A stretch of 36,954 nt of DNA from Oxalobacteraceae bacterium (GCA_021299035.1 JAJTGD010000018.1:1-36954), one strand, 5' to 3'; counted from the stretch's first letter, positions 1 through 10,206 are shown. Translations and numbers: made by a program. Notes: generated from the sequence alone by a model not told the origin.

Positions 1-199
<199 letters not shown>

Positions 200-217
200 G
201 TTTCGTCAGCATCACTG

Positions 218-244
218 AAAAAGGGAGCCTCGGCTCCCTTTTTT
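218..244 (+). terminator. Rho-independent terminator after pepA
   Basis: A G+C-rich stem, GGGAGCC (223-229) with GGCTCCC (232-238), has a very tight loop. It is flanked by an A-run on the left and six T on the right, so it could also work in the opposite direction. Confidence 0.9.
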
Positions 245-381
245 GTTGGCCATCGTCCACACCTGATTATTGCCGCATAGGAATTTAGAGTACAGAGTGA
301 ACTATATTCGGCTGCCTTCAACCCATTTTGTTCGATGAACATACATTTCCATCGTTTATCAATCAACTTTTTGGGAGAAGC

Positions 382-1254
382 ATGATGGCAGATCGCACGC
401 CGACATCTCATCGAAGCTACGCCAGAACACCCGACACACCAGGCGATGACCTCAGCTCCAACAGCTTGAGCGAATCCCACATCGAGAAGGCCACCAGAGT
501 TCGAATCAAGCAGATTCAAAAATCGGCGGAGCGACAGCGTCCAGGAATGAACGACGTAAGGAGTACGCAAGCACAACTAAACATCATGCGTGACTGGAGC
601 ATCAAGCAGCTGGAGAAATACCAACAGAGCCACCCATCTCATGCGACCCCTTTGACATCAACGTCACCGGTATTATTTTCATACCCAGACCTGTTAAAGG
701 TGAAGCAGTTTGTAATTAAGCAGCTAGAACAATCAGGGCATGACAAATGCGTGCAATTGATTCTGGCGGAGTCGAGGCATAGAAGTCCCCTGATTGATCA
801 ATGCCTTGATCTGGCGCCGATTAGTATAAGCCTCGGAGATTACAATTCACTTCTTGAAACGCTGGAAAATCTCAACTCAATTCCATGGATTGAGAACCAT
901 TCAGAATATAAAAAATTTTCCGAATTAATCACATCTCTCCCCAATCGCATAATAAATCAGAGCGAAAATATTTATAGAACCTTGGTACAAGCTCTCACAG
1001 AATATTTACGTAAACAAGATGGAACCCAACCTCTCGCCATAGGGTCGCAAAAAAACATTAGTCTGACGCAACATACACTTGAAGGCTTTCTCAGGAAGAC
1101 ACGAATCGCCTTAGGAATTGAGCACGGGAAATTAGATAAAAAAGAGGTTTTTGAAGTCGTGGTTTTTACCAAGGAGCTTTATCGGTATATTCCTGAAGAT
1201 AAAGGTCTATTGATTACCTGCTTGACTCGAATTCTCAGGAATCATCTCCAGTGA
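382..1254 (+). CDS. Hypothetical protein, A+T-rich gene
   Basis: Not recognised. The frame is open from a TTG at 328, but the ATG at 382 (or 385) follows GGGAGAAG at a good distance, so translation probably starts there and gives about 290 residues. No signal peptide or membrane segment is visible. The first 60 or so residues are polar and Ser/Thr/Arg-rich, probably disordered. The rest looks helical, with two related stretches, SIKQLEKYQQS (about residue 73) and VIKQLEQSGHD (about 113), that may be a short helical repeat. The gene is clearly more A+T-rich than its neighbours and is bracketed by two terminators, so it is an independent unit and possibly acquired. Function unknown. Confidence 0.6.
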   Translation: MMADRTPTSHRSYARTPDTPGDDLSSNSLSESHIEKATRVRIKQIQKSAERQRPGMNDVRSTQAQLNIMRDWSIKQLEKYQQSHPSHATPLTSTSPVLFSYPDLLKVKQFVIKQLEQSGHDKCVQLILAESRHRSPLIDQCLDLAPISISLGDYNSLLETLENLNSIPWIENHSEYKKFSELITSLPNRIINQSENIYRTLVQALTEYLRKQDGTQPLAIGSQKNISLTQHTLEGFLRKTRIALGIEHGKLDKKEVFEVVVFTKELYRYIPEDKGLLITCLTRILRNHLQ

Positions 1255-1288
1255 GATATCGAATTGATTCGATCATCAGTCATCTAAT

Positions 1289-1311
1289 AGCGGGATTTCT
1301 CCCGCTTTTTT
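1289..1311 (+). terminator. Rho-independent terminator
   Basis: AGCGGGA (1289-1295) pairs with TCCCGCT (1300-1306) around a 4-nt loop and is followed by a T-run. It ends the transcript of the hypothetical gene at 382-1254. Confidence 0.85.
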
Positions 1312-1384
1312 GTTTTTACAGAAATCCATCGGGATAGCACGTGTTTAGATACAATGGCGTTTTCAAGCCAACAAAATCTGTTGA

Positions 1385-2152
1385 ATGAAACTCGCCACCT
1401 GGAACGTCAACTCGCTGAAAGTCCGTCTGCCACAAGTACTTGAGTGGCTGTCGACCTCGCCGGTTGATGTGCTCTGCCTGCAGGAGACCAAGCTCACCGA
1501 CGATAAATTTCCCGTTGCGGAGATTAATGCAGCGGGCTATCAAGTCGCTTTCACTGGTCAAAAAACCTATAACGGTGTCGCCATACTTTCGCGGCATCCG
1601 ATACAAAACGTCGTTAAAAATAATCCCCTGTTCGACGATGAGCAGCAGCGGGTCATTAGCGCAACCATCGAGGGCATGCGTATTGTTTGTGCTTATATCC
1701 CCAACGGTCAGGCGGTCGGCTCGGATAAGTACGAGTACAAACTACGTTGGCTGGATGCACTGGCGCGCTGGCTGAGTGATGAATTGAAAGCGAATCCCTC
1801 ACTCGCCCTGCTTGGTGACTACAACATTGCTCCTGGCGATGCTGATGTCTATGACCCGGTGGAGTGGGCTGGACAAGTGCTGTGCTCCGACCCCGAGCGC
1901 GCGGCGTTCGAGCGTTTGGTAGCCCTGGGTTTGCAAGATGCGTTCCGGATGTTCCCACAAGCCGAGAAGCTCTACAGCTGGTGGGATTATCGGCAGATGG
2001 CCTTCAGACGTAATAGAGGCTTGCGCATCGACCACATTCTGCTATCGGCACCACTCGCTGCACGCTGCACCGCCTGCGAGATCGACAAGCTGCCACGTAA
2101 ATGGGAACAGCCGTCCGACCATACGCCGGTCGTCGCGACACTGACGGCCTGA
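1385..2152 (+). CDS. xthA: Exodeoxyribonuclease III
   Basis: This is a DNA repair enzyme of the exonuclease III/AP endonuclease family. It cuts 5' to abasic sites and degrades 3' ends in base excision repair in the cytoplasm. The 255-residue protein starts with WNVNS (Asn7) and has LQETK with the metal-binding Glu34. Further family motifs are CAYIPNGQ with its Tyr, GDYNIAP with the catalytic Asp/Asn, DHILL, and the C-terminal SDHTPV with the catalytic His. Length and spacing are normal for the family, so it should be active. The start is the first ATG, and no strong Shine-Dalgarno is visible before it. It runs convergent to prpE with only 10 bp between the stop codons and is functionally unrelated to it. 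Confidence 0.93.
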   Translation: MKLATWNVNSLKVRLPQVLEWLSTSPVDVLCLQETKLTDDKFPVAEINAAGYQVAFTGQKTYNGVAILSRHPIQNVVKNNPLFDDEQQRVISATIEGMRIVCAYIPNGQAVGSDKYEYKLRWLDALARWLSDELKANPSLALLGDYNIAPGDADVYDPVEWAGQVLCSDPERAAFERLVALGLQDAFRMFPQAEKLYSWWDYRQMAFRRNRGLRIDHILLSAPLAARCTACEIDKLPRKWEQPSDHTPVVATLTA

Positions 2153-2162
2153 GGCGTCTTGC

Positions 2163-4070
2163 CTACGTCTTGATTGAGGCGATTGCCTCGCGAATCTGTG
2201 TGAGCGAGGCTGGATCTTCGATCGTGGTTAAATCACCCGCATCACGGCCCTCACAAATCGCCTGAATCGATCGGCGCAGCAATTTGCCCGATCGTGTCTT
2301 GGGTAGCAGGTTCACACAAAAAACATGCGCCGGGCGCGCGACTGCGCCGAGCTGGTGATCAACAATCGCAAACACTTCTTTCTCGAACTGTTTTTTCGCT
2401 TCCAGTGTCACCACCTTATCGGAATGCTTGGGTATGACGAAAGCAAATGCGACCTGACCCTTGACCTTATCCTCGACACCAACCACGGCTACCTCGGATA
2501 CATTGTCATGGCTTGAGATACTCTCTTCAATCTCACGCGTGCCCAGGCGATGACCTGCGACATTGATCACATCATCGGTACGGCCCAGAATAAAGTAGTA
2601 GCCATCGTCATCACGAATGCCCCAGTCGAAGGTGGAATACACCTGCTCGGTACTGAAATTCGACCAATAGGAATTTAGGAAGCGCTGATCATCACGCCAC
2701 ACGGTCTGCAAACATCCTGGTGGCAAGGGCCCTTCAATCACGACCACGCCTTTTTCATTGGCGCCGCACAAATCACCATTGGCTTCGTTCAAAATTTTGA
2801 CGCGGTAACCGGCCATCGGCACTCCAGGGCTACCGAGCCGGGTTGGTCTGTCGTCCACGCCTTTTGCCACCGATAAAATCGGCCAGCCGGTTTCCGTCTG
2901 CCAGTAGTTGTCGATGATAGGCACACCTAGCGCATCAGCCACCCAAGCAGAGGTATTTTCATCCAATGGCTCGCCTGCAAGGTATAGCGCTTTCAGCGAG
3001 GATAAGTCATGTTTCTTCATTAACTCCGGCGGCTGCTTTTTCAGCACGCGCACAGCGGTAGGCGCAGAGAACATACGGGTTACTTTGTATTTCTCAACGA
3101 TCTGCCACCAGATCGCAGCATCTGGGCGCAGCGGCGTTCCTTCGTACATGATCGTTGCCATCCCTGCGATCAGCGGGCCGTAGACGATGTACGAGTGCCC
3201 TACGACCCAACCAATATCCGAGGTAGAGAAATATGTTTCACCGGGCTGACCACAAAAGATGGTCTCCATCGACATCGCGAGCGCCACGGCGTAGCCACCA
3301 ACATCGCGCTGTACTCCCTTAGGCTTACCGGTGGTACCCGAGGTATACAGGACGTAGGAAATATCATCTGACTTCAGCCAAGTGACCGGAACCTGAGCAT
3401 CGATATGCAATTCACGCTGGGCGGCATAATCAATATCACGCCCGACGACCCTGTTCATCTCGGCCAGATGCCGATTAACCAGCAACACATGCTGCGGTTT
3501 ATGACTGGCGAGTTCGACCGCCTCATCCAGCAAGGGCTTGTAGGGAATGGCTTTGCCACCGCGCGAACCAGCATCGGCCGACACAATCAGCTTGGGCTGT
3601 GCATCATTGATTCGCGTCGCGAGGCTATTTGCAGCAAATCCGCCGAATACGACCGAATGAATCGCACCAATGCGAGCGCAGGCCAACATTGCGAATGTCG
3701 CTTCAGCAATCATCGGCATGTAGATCAGCACACGGTCGCCTTTCGCGACACCAAGCGACTGCATGATCGCCGCCATGCGCTCTATTTCACGCAGTAGCTG
3801 CTGATAGGTCCATACTTTTTCTACGGGTGAACCGTCGGCAGTTTCGGTGGTGATGGCAATGAGTGCGGGCTGATCACCCTGCGTCTTGGCCCAGCGGTCA
3901 ACAGCGTTGTGGCAAAGATTCGTTTCGCCACCGACAAACCATTTGGCAAATGGCGGGCGCGAGTAGTCGCATACCTGCTCGAATGGTTTATGCCAATCGA
4001 TGCGCTTGGCCTGCTCGGTCCAGAACGCATCAGGATCATTGATTGACTTTTGGTAGAACGCGCCGCCCAT
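2163..4070 (-). CDS. prpE: Propionyl-CoA synthetase (AMP-forming)
   Basis: It activates propionate to propionyl-CoA with ATP and CoA, feeding the methylcitrate cycle encoded upstream. It is an ANL-superfamily acyl-CoA synthetase of about 635 residues. Visible motifs are the P-loop-like YTSGTTGKPKGV, the adenylate motif NYWQTETGWP, and the C-terminal PKTRSGKLLRR with the catalytic lysine that is the target of acetylation control in this family. The ATG at 4070 is preferred over a GTG six codons upstream because AAGGGGAGACAAG sits directly before it. It is the last gene of prpB-prpC-acnD-prpF-prpE, 65 bp after prpF. The alternative is a plain acetyl-CoA synthetase, but the operon context and overall sequence favour propionate. 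Confidence 0.88.
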   Translation of the reverse strand: MGGAFYQKSINDPDAFWTEQAKRIDWHKPFEQVCDYSRPPFAKWFVGGETNLCHNAVDRWAKTQGDQPALIAITTETADGSPVEKVWTYQQLLREIERMAAIMQSLGVAKGDRVLIYMPMIAEATFAMLACARIGAIHSVVFGGFAANSLATRINDAQPKLIVSADAGSRGGKAIPYKPLLDEAVELASHKPQHVLLVNRHLAEMNRVVGRDIDYAAQRELHIDAQVPVTWLKSDDISYVLYTSGTTGKPKGVQRDVGGYAVALAMSMETIFCGQPGETYFSTSDIGWVVGHSYIVYGPLIAGMATIMYEGTPLRPDAAIWWQIVEKYKVTRMFSAPTAVRVLKKQPPELMKKHDLSSLKALYLAGEPLDENTSAWVADALGVPIIDNYWQTETGWPILSVAKGVDDRPTRLGSPGVPMAGYRVKILNEANGDLCGANEKGVVVIEGPLPPGCLQTVWRDDQRFLNSYWSNFSTEQVYSTFDWGIRDDDGYYFILGRTDDVINVAGHRLGTREIEESISSHDNVSEVAVVGVEDKVKGQVAFAFVIPKHSDKVVTLEAKKQFEKEVFAIVDHQLGAVARPAHVFCVNLLPKTRSGKLLRRSIQAICEGRDAGDLTTIEDPASLTQIREAIASIKT

Positions 4071-4135
4071 CTTGTCTCCCCTTCTCACTCGCGCCGATGC
4101 TCAGTAGCCATCGAATACGTCGAGCCTACATTTCA

Positions 4136-5329
4136 TCATACCGCAGGCGGCACACGCACCCAGCCTTCCATCAGCACCCGCGCGCTACGACTCATGATCG
4201 CCTTTTTCACACACCACTCACCGTCTTGCTGCATCGCTTCTGCACCGACGCGCAGCGTGCCGGAGGGATGACCAAAACGTACTGCAGTGCGCTCACCCCC
4301 GCCCGCCGCCAGATTCACCAGCGTGCCGGGGATCGCAGCAGCAGTACCGATCGCGACGGCGGCGGTACCCATCATCGCGTGATGCAGCTTGCCCATCGAC
4401 AGCGCTCGCACCAGTAAATCAACATCGCCGGTTTTGACGACTTTGCCGCTGGACGACACATATTCTTTAGGTGCGGCGACGAACGCTACCTTCGGCGTAT
4501 GCTGTCGCTTGGCAGCCTCGCTGATATCCTTGATGAGCCCCATGCGCACAGCACCGTGGGCGCGAATCGTCTCAAACATCGCAAGTGCTTTGGGATCGCT
4601 ATTGATCGCTTCCTGTAACTCGGTACCAGTGTAACCAATCGCCTCCGCATTCACGAAGATCGTTGGAATACCTGCATTGATCATGGTCGCCTTCAAGGTA
4701 CCAACACCCGGCACCTCCAGATCATCGACCAACGCCCCAGTCGGGAACATGGCGCCACCCGCACCCTCTTCTTCGGCGGCCGGATCCATAAACTCGAGCT
4801 GCACTTCAGCCGCAGGAAATGTCACGCCATCGAGTTCAACGTCGCCAGTCTCTTGCACCGCACCGTTAGTCATGGGCACATGCGCGATGATGGTCTTTTG
4901 AATATTCGCCTGCCAGATGCGAATGGTGGCGATACCGTCATTAGGCAAACGCGATGGATCGATCAAACCATTGCTGATCGCAAATGGCCCTACCGCCGCC
5001 GACAGATTGCCGCAGTTACCGCTCCAATCGACGAAGGCCTGATCAATCGATACCTGACCGAACAGATAATCCACATCATGCTCGGGCTGAGTACTTGTCG
5101 AAACGATGACCGTCTTGCTGGTGCTGGAGGTAGCGCCGCCCATACCGTCGATTTGTTTACCGTACGGGTCGGGGCTACCAATCACACGTAGCAGTAGCGC
5201 ATCGCGTGCTGCACCAGGCTCCTGCGCTGCTTCGGGGAGATCTTGCAAACGGAAGAACACACCCTTGCTGGTACCACCGCGCATATAAGTGGCCGGGACT
5301 TTGATTTGCGGTTTAAAGTTCATGGTCAT
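4136..5329 (-). CDS. prpF: 2-methylaconitate cis-trans isomerase PrpF
   Basis: PrpF isomerises the trans-2-methylaconitate made by AcnD into the cis form used by aconitase, and so belongs with the AcnD version of the methylcitrate cycle. The 397-residue protein has the diaminopimelate-epimerase-like family start YMRGGTSKGVFF. It has GGATSSTSK with Lys72 and WSGNCGNLSAAVGPFA with Cys106. These fit the active-site Lys73/Cys107 described for PrpF of Shewanella (family knowledge; the position comparison is mine). The ATG at 5329 is used; a second ATG lies two codons on. It is separated from acnD by 188 bp that hold two inverted hairpins, which may lower its expression relative to acnD. Confidence 0.9.
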   Translation of the reverse strand: MTMNFKPQIKVPATYMRGGTSKGVFFRLQDLPEAAQEPGAARDALLLRVIGSPDPYGKQIDGMGGATSSTSKTVIVSTSTQPEHDVDYLFGQVSIDQAFVDWSGNCGNLSAAVGPFAISNGLIDPSRLPNDGIATIRIWQANIQKTIIAHVPMTNGAVQETGDVELDGVTFPAAEVQLEFMDPAAEEEGAGGAMFPTGALVDDLEVPGVGTLKATMINAGIPTIFVNAEAIGYTGTELQEAINSDPKALAMFETIRAHGAVRMGLIKDISEAAKRQHTPKVAFVAAPKEYVSSSGKVVKTGDVDLLVRALSMGKLHHAMMGTAAVAIGTAAAIPGTLVNLAAGGGERTAVRFGHPSGTLRVGAEAMQQDGEWCVKKAIMSRSARVLMEGWVRVPPAV

Positions 5330-5360
5330 TCAACTGGTTTCTAAGGTTTGCTGAAACATC

Positions 5361-5389
5361 TTGGACCCCGGCCTGCGCCGGGGTGACGG
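5361..5389. repeat. REP-like palindrome, copy 1
   Basis: ACCCCGGC-CTGC-GCCGGGGT is a perfect hairpin flanked by TTGG on the left and GACGG on the right. It is the inverted partner of the element at 5464-5490. As RNA it would form a very stable stem after acnD. Confidence 0.75.
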
Positions 5390-5463
5390 TTCAAAAGCAA
5401 CTGATCTGAATACGGTCGACCACCATGGATCTAGACATTAGCCGAAGTGATCAGCCTTAATAT

Positions 5464-5490
5464 CGTCATCCCGGCGCAGGCCGGGATCCA
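5464..5490. repeat. REP-like palindrome, copy 2 (inverted)
   Basis: This reads as the reverse complement of copy 1 except for two bases. In this copy the hairpin is ATCCCGGC-CTGC-GCCGGGAT. The two differences are on opposite arms and keep the pairing. It lies 28 bp after the acnD stop and may stabilise the acnD 3' end or attenuate read-through into prpF. Confidence 0.75.
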
Positions 5491-5517
5491 GTGACTTTTC
5501 TCAGACTTTCAGTAGCC

Positions 5518-8115
5518 TTACGCTGCTTTCTGAGAGGACTCAAGAAAATCCTGCGCAAAGCGCTGCAGCACGCCACCCGCCTCGTAGATCGACACTTCCT
5601 CATCACTGTCGAGGCGACAGGTCACTGGAACTTCAACACGCTCCCCACTCGTGCGGTGAATAATCAGCGTCAAATCAGTACGCGGCTTGCGGGCACCGAT
5701 CACGTCATAGGTCTCAGTGCCATCCAACGCGAGCGTCTTGCGATTAACGCCGGCTTTGAACTCCAGCGGTAATACACCCATACCGATCAGGTTGGTGCGA
5801 TGAATACGCTCGAAGCCCTCGGCAACAATCGCTTCCACTCCCGCCAAACGCACACCTTTCGCTGCCCAATCGCGTGATGAGCCCTGACCGTAGTCAGCAC
5901 CCGCGATAATGATTAATGGCTGCTTGCGATTCATGTAGGTTTCAATGGCTTCCCACATACGCATCACCTTGCCCTCGGGCTCGACGCGTGCGAGTGAACC
6001 TTTCTTTTGCTGACCGTCGACGATCACCATTTCATTGACCAGCGTAGGGTTCGCGAAAGTAGCCCGCTGCGCGGTCAGGTGATCACCACGATGAGTAGCA
6101 TAGGAATTGAAGTCTTCTTCCGGCAAACCCATTTTGTGCAGATACTCACCTGCAGCAGAATCCATCAGAATCGCATTCGATGGCGACAGGTGATCAGTCG
6201 TGATGTTATCCGGCAGTAGCGCGAGTGGCCGCATACCTTTCAGCGTACGCTCACCCGCCAGCGCACCTTCCCAATACGGTGGGCGGCGAATATAGGTTGA
6301 TTGCGGGCGCCAGTCATACAGCGGTGTGACCTGCGTACCGCTATCGGTGCGAATCGCAAACATCGGCTCATATACTTTACGGAAATGCTCAGGCTTGACC
6401 GAGGCTTTCATGATCGCATCGATCTCTTCATCGCTCGGCCAGATATCCTTCAATCGGATTTCCTTACCGTTCGCAACCGTCAGTACATCTTTCTCGATAT
6501 CAAAGCGTATCGTGCCAGCGATCGCATACGCCACCACCAATGGTGGCGAGGCGAGGAAGGCTTGCTTGGCATACGGGTGGATGCGTCCATCAAAGTTACG
6601 ATTACCCGATAACACGGCAGTCGCGTACAGATCACGGTCGATGATCTCTTGCTGAATTTTTGGATCAAGCGCGCCCGACATGCCGTTACACGAGGTGCAG
6701 GCATACGCAACAACGCCGAAGCCGAGCTTCTCAAGCTCCGGCAACAAGCCCGCGTCCTCCAGATACATCGTGACCGCCTTAGAACCCGGCGCCAATGAGG
6801 TTTTGACCCAAGCCTTGCGCAACAAGCCGAACTTGTTGGCGTTGCGCGCCAACAGGCCCGCAGCGATTACGTTGCGTGGGTTTGAGGTGTTGGTGCAACT
6901 GGTAATCGCGGCGATGATCACTGCACCATCCGGCATCTGCCCCGGCACATCGTCCCATTGACCGGCAATACCTTTAGCAGCAAGATCAGTGGTCGCCACT
7001 CGCGCATGCGGATTCGATGGACCCGCCATGTTGCGAACAACGCTCGAGAGGTCGAACTTCAGCACACGCTCGTACTCTGCATGAGCGAGGCTATCGGACC
7101 ATAGTCCTGCTACCTTGGCATAGGTCTCGACCAACTTCACTTGATCATCGCTACGACCAGTCAGCTTCAAATATTGAATGGTCTGCTCATCGATGCTGAA
7201 CATCGCTGCGGTCGCACCATATTCTGGTGCCATATTAGAGATGGTCGCGCGGTCACCCAAGGTCAGCGCACGCGCCCCTTCACCATAAAACTCCAGATAA
7301 GCGCCCACAACCTTTGATTTACGCAGGAACTCGGTCAGTGCTAACACGACGTCGGTCGCGGTGATACCAGCCTGCGGTTTGCCAGCAAGCTCAACACCGA
7401 CGATATCCGGCAGACGCATCCACGACGCGCGGCCGAGCATGACATTTTCCGCCTCCAATCCACCTACACCAATGGCGATCACCCCAAGTGCATCGACGTG
7501 GGGGGTGTGGCTGTCGGTGCCAACGCAGGTATCCGGATAAGCCACGCCGTGATCGTTATGAATCACCGGCGACATACGCTCCAGATTAATCTGGTGCATG
7601 ATGCCGTTACCCGGCGGGATCACATCGACGTTTTTGAATGCATGCTTGGTCCAGTCGATGAAATGAAAACGGTCTTCATTACGACGATCTTCAATCGCAC
7701 GATTTTTTTCGAAAGCCTGTGGATCGTAACCACCGCATTCCACCGCGAGCGAGTGATCAACAATGAGTTGCACCGGCACGACCGGGTTGACTTTGGCCGG
7801 ATCACCACCCTGATCCGCAATCGCATCACGCAAACCTGCCAGATCCACCAGCGCGGTCTGACCGAGAATGTCATGACACACCACGCGTGCCGGAAACCAC
7901 GGAAAGTCAAGATCACGCTTACGCTCGATCAGCTGCTTGAGCGACGCCGTCAATGTCAATGGATCGCAGCGACGCACCAGATTTTCGGCGAGCACGCGCG
8001 AGGTGTACGGCAGTTTGTCCCAGGCACCAGGCTGGATTGCATCAACGGCTTCACGCGCGTCGAAATAGTCGAGGCTGGTACCGGGTAGGGATTTGCGGTG
8101 GGTGGCGTTCATCAT
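5518..8115 (-). CDS. acnD: 2-methylcitrate dehydratase, Fe-S type (AcnD)
   Basis: AcnD dehydrates 2-methylcitrate to 2-methylaconitate and replaces PrpD in many beta- and gammaproteobacteria. It is an aconitase-family protein of about 865 residues. The 4Fe-4S ligands are visible as Cys407 in AITSCTNTSN and Cys473/Cys476 in CTSCNG. GTDSHTPHVD and the C-terminal swivel-domain motif YGQGSSRDWAAKG are also present. The start is taken as the ATG at 8115 (or 8112), 10-13 bp after the prpC stop. A TTG further upstream would overlap prpC. A housekeeping aconitase is the alternative, but the position between prpC and prpF makes AcnD far more likely. Confidence 0.92.
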   Translation of the reverse strand: MMNATHRKSLPGTSLDYFDAREAVDAIQPGAWDKLPYTSRVLAENLVRRCDPLTLTASLKQLIERKRDLDFPWFPARVVCHDILGQTALVDLAGLRDAIADQGGDPAKVNPVVPVQLIVDHSLAVECGGYDPQAFEKNRAIEDRRNEDRFHFIDWTKHAFKNVDVIPPGNGIMHQINLERMSPVIHNDHGVAYPDTCVGTDSHTPHVDALGVIAIGVGGLEAENVMLGRASWMRLPDIVGVELAGKPQAGITATDVVLALTEFLRKSKVVGAYLEFYGEGARALTLGDRATISNMAPEYGATAAMFSIDEQTIQYLKLTGRSDDQVKLVETYAKVAGLWSDSLAHAEYERVLKFDLSSVVRNMAGPSNPHARVATTDLAAKGIAGQWDDVPGQMPDGAVIIAAITSCTNTSNPRNVIAAGLLARNANKFGLLRKAWVKTSLAPGSKAVTMYLEDAGLLPELEKLGFGVVAYACTSCNGMSGALDPKIQQEIIDRDLYATAVLSGNRNFDGRIHPYAKQAFLASPPLVVAYAIAGTIRFDIEKDVLTVANGKEIRLKDIWPSDEEIDAIMKASVKPEHFRKVYEPMFAIRTDSGTQVTPLYDWRPQSTYIRRPPYWEGALAGERTLKGMRPLALLPDNITTDHLSPSNAILMDSAAGEYLHKMGLPEEDFNSYATHRGDHLTAQRATFANPTLVNEMVIVDGQQKKGSLARVEPEGKVMRMWEAIETYMNRKQPLIIIAGADYGQGSSRDWAAKGVRLAGVEAIVAEGFERIHRTNLIGMGVLPLEFKAGVNRKTLALDGTETYDVIGARKPRTDLTLIIHRTSGERVEVPVTCRLDSDEEVSIYEAGGVLQRFAQDFLESSQKAA

Positions 8116-8125
8116 CTGCAATCTA

Positions 8126-9280
8126 TTATTTACGCTTAGCGATCGGAACAAACTTCAAATCTTCCGGCCCAACATAATTCGCGCTCGGCCGAATGATCTT
8201 GTTATCAATCCGCTGTTCGATGATGTGCGCTGCCCAACCCGAGGTGCGTGAGATCACGAACAGCGGTGTGAACATCGCGGTCGGCACACCCATCATGTGG
8301 TACGACACTGCCGAGAACCAGTCGAGGTTGGGAAACATCTTCTTGATATCCCACATCACACTCTCAAGTCGCTCGGCAATATCAAACATCTTGGTTGAGC
8401 CCGCATTCTTCGACAGCGTGCGCGCCACTTCCTTGATCACTTTATTCCGCGGATCAGAGATGGTGTACACCGGGTGACCAAAGCCAATGATCACTTCTTT
8501 ATTCTCAACACGACGACGGATATCTGCCTCTGCTTCATCCGGGTTGTCATAGCGCTTCTGAATATCGAACGCCACTTCATTGGCACCGCCATGTTTTGGG
8601 CCACGCAAAGCACCAATCGCGCCGGTGATTGCAGAGAACATATCCGAACCTGTACCGGCAATAACTCGGCCCGCAAAGGTCGAAGCGTTGAACTCATGCT
8701 CGGCGTACAGAATCAACGAGGTATGCATTGCACGCACCCACAATTCGGACGGTGCTTCACCATGCAACAGGTGCAAGAAGTGACCGCCGATAGAGTCGTC
8801 GTCGGTCTCTGTTTCAATCCGTCTGCCGTTGTGGCTGTAGTGGTACCAATACAGCAGGATCGAACCGAGCGAAGCCATCAGGCGATCTGCAATATCGCGG
8901 GCACCCGGCGTGTTGTGATCATCTTTCTCTGGCAAGACGCAACCCAGTGCAGAAACACCAGTCCGCATCACATCCATGGGATGCGACGAGGCTGGCAACC
9001 ACTCAAGGCTCGCCTTCACATTCGCTGGCAAACCGCGCAGCGCTTTCAATTTCTGCTTGTAAGCCTTCAATTCTGCAGACGTCGGCAATTTGCCGTGCAC
9101 CAGCAGATGCGCGATTTCTTCGAATTCGCTGCTCTCCGCCAGATCAAGAATGTCATATCCACGGTAGTGCAGGTCATTACCGGTGCGACCTACCGTACAA
9201 AGCGCTGTATTACCTGCAGTAACACCCGATAGCGCGACAGATTTTTTTGGCTTGAAGCCGGCTGCTTGTTGCTCGCTCAT
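8126..9280 (-). CDS. prpC: 2-methylcitrate synthase
   Basis: It condenses propionyl-CoA with oxaloacetate to 2-methylcitrate, the first committed step of the cycle. The protein is 384 residues, the length of the short citrate-synthase family rather than the longer housekeeping GltA. The catalytic triad is present: His230 in [11 protein letters not shown], His269 in GFGHPVY and Asp320 in [10 protein letters not shown] strong ribosome-binding site, AAGGGAGAG, precedes the ATG. It lies 35 bp after prpB and just before acnD, so it is clearly part of the same operon. Confidence 0.94.
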   Translation of the reverse strand: MSEQQAAGFKPKKSVALSGVTAGNTALCTVGRTGNDLHYRGYDILDLAESSEFEEIAHLLVHGKLPTSAELKAYKQKLKALRGLPANVKASLEWLPASSHPMDVMRTGVSALGCVLPEKDDHNTPGARDIADRLMASLGSILLYWYHYSHNGRRIETETDDDSIGGHFLHLLHGEAPSELWVRAMHTSLILYAEHEFNASTFAGRVIAGTGSDMFSAITGAIGALRGPKHGGANEVAFDIQKRYDNPDEAEADIRRRVENKEVIIGFGHPVYTISDPRNKVIKEVARTLSKNAGSTKMFDIAERLESVMWDIKKMFPNLDWFSAVSYHMMGVPTAMFTPLFVISRTSGWAAHIIEQRIDNKIIRPSANYVGPEDLKFVPIAKRK

Positions 9281-9315
9281 GTGATCTCTCCCTTATTAAC
9301 TGTGACTTCTACTTT

Positions 9316-10206
9316 TTACTTTGACTTCTGCTGCGCGAAAAGCGCATCCAGCTTTTGCTCGAAAGCGTGATAATCAATCCTGTCGTACAACTCCATGCGC
9401 GTCTGCATCAGATCGACTACATTTTTTTGCGTACCGTCGCGGCGCACTGCTTGGTAAACGGCTTCGGCCGCTTTATTCATGGCGCGGAAAGCTGACAGCG
9501 GGTACAGCACGATACCTGCATCCGCATCACGTAATTCGTCAACTGTAAACAAAGGTGTCGCACCAAATTCCGTGATGTTCGCCAGAATGGGTACCTTCAC
9601 CGCCGCTGCGAATTTTTTGTACATGGCGAGTTCAGTAATCGCCTCAGGGAAAATCATGTCAGCCCCGGCCTCGACGCAGGCCACTGCACGCTCGATAGCG
9701 GCGTCCAACCCCTCCACCGCCAGCGCATCGGTACGCGCCATGATTACAAACTGATCATCCGTACGCGCATCGACTGCTGCCTTGATGCGATCCACCATCT
9801 CTTGCTTGGTGACGATTTCCTTGTTCGGCCGATGGCCACAACGCTTGGCGCCGACCTGGTCTTCAATATGCATTGCCGCGGCACCAAACTTGATCATCGA
9901 CTTCACCGTCCGCGCAACATTGAAGGCAGACGAGCCGAAGCCGGTATCCACATCTACCAACAAGGGTAAATCGCAGACATCAGTAATTCTTCGTACATCG
10001 GTCAGTACATCATCGAGACTTGAAATACCCAAATCCGGCAAACCGAGTGAGCCCGCTGCAACGCCACCACCGGAGAGATAGATCGCGCGGAAACCAGCGC
10101 GCTTGGCGAGCAGCGCATGGTTGGCATTGATAGCGCCGATGACTTGCAGCGGCGACTCTTCCTTGAGTGCCTGTCGGAAGCGCGCGCCGGGGGATGAAAT
10201 GCTCAT
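9316..10206 (-). CDS. prpB: 2-methylisocitrate lyase
   Basis: It splits 2-methylisocitrate into pyruvate and succinate, the last step of the methylcitrate cycle. It is a member of the PEP mutase/isocitrate lyase superfamily, 296 residues long, as expected. Metal-binding VDVDTGFG (Asp85, Asp87) and the catalytic-loop signature KRCGHR with Cys123 are visible. AGGA lies 8 nt before the ATG. It is the first gene of the operon, about 48 bp downstream of a consensus sigma-54 promoter, and divergent from prpR. Confidence 0.95.
   Translation of the reverse strand: MSISSPGARFRQALKEESPLQVIGAINANHALLAKRAGFRAIYLSGGGVAAGSLGLPDLGISSLDDVLTDVRRITDVCDLPLLVDVDTGFGSSAFNVARTVKSMIKFGAAAMHIEDQVGAKRCGHRPNKEIVTKQEMVDRIKAAVDARTDDQFVIMARTDALAVEGLDAAIERAVACVEAGADMIFPEAITELAMYKKFAAAVKVPILANITEFGATPLFTVDELRDADAGIVLYPLSAFRAMNKAAEAVYQAVRRDGTQKNVVDLMQTRMELYDRIDYHAFEQKLDALFAQQKSK

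Noticed and set aside
7498-8088. 196-codon plus-strand frame inside acnD
   Set aside because: Antisense to conserved aconitase sequence with no independent evidence of coding.
5518-8115. Reading this as housekeeping aconitase AcnA
   Set aside because: The Fe-S motifs would fit both, but the position between prpC and prpF identifies the methylcitrate-specific AcnD; no prpD is present in the operon.
8474-9232. 252-codon plus-strand frame inside prpC
   Set aside because: It lies wholly antisense to the well-conserved prpC, has no ribosome-binding site or recognisable motif, and its composition (many Cys, Arg, His, Gln) is that of a mirror frame.
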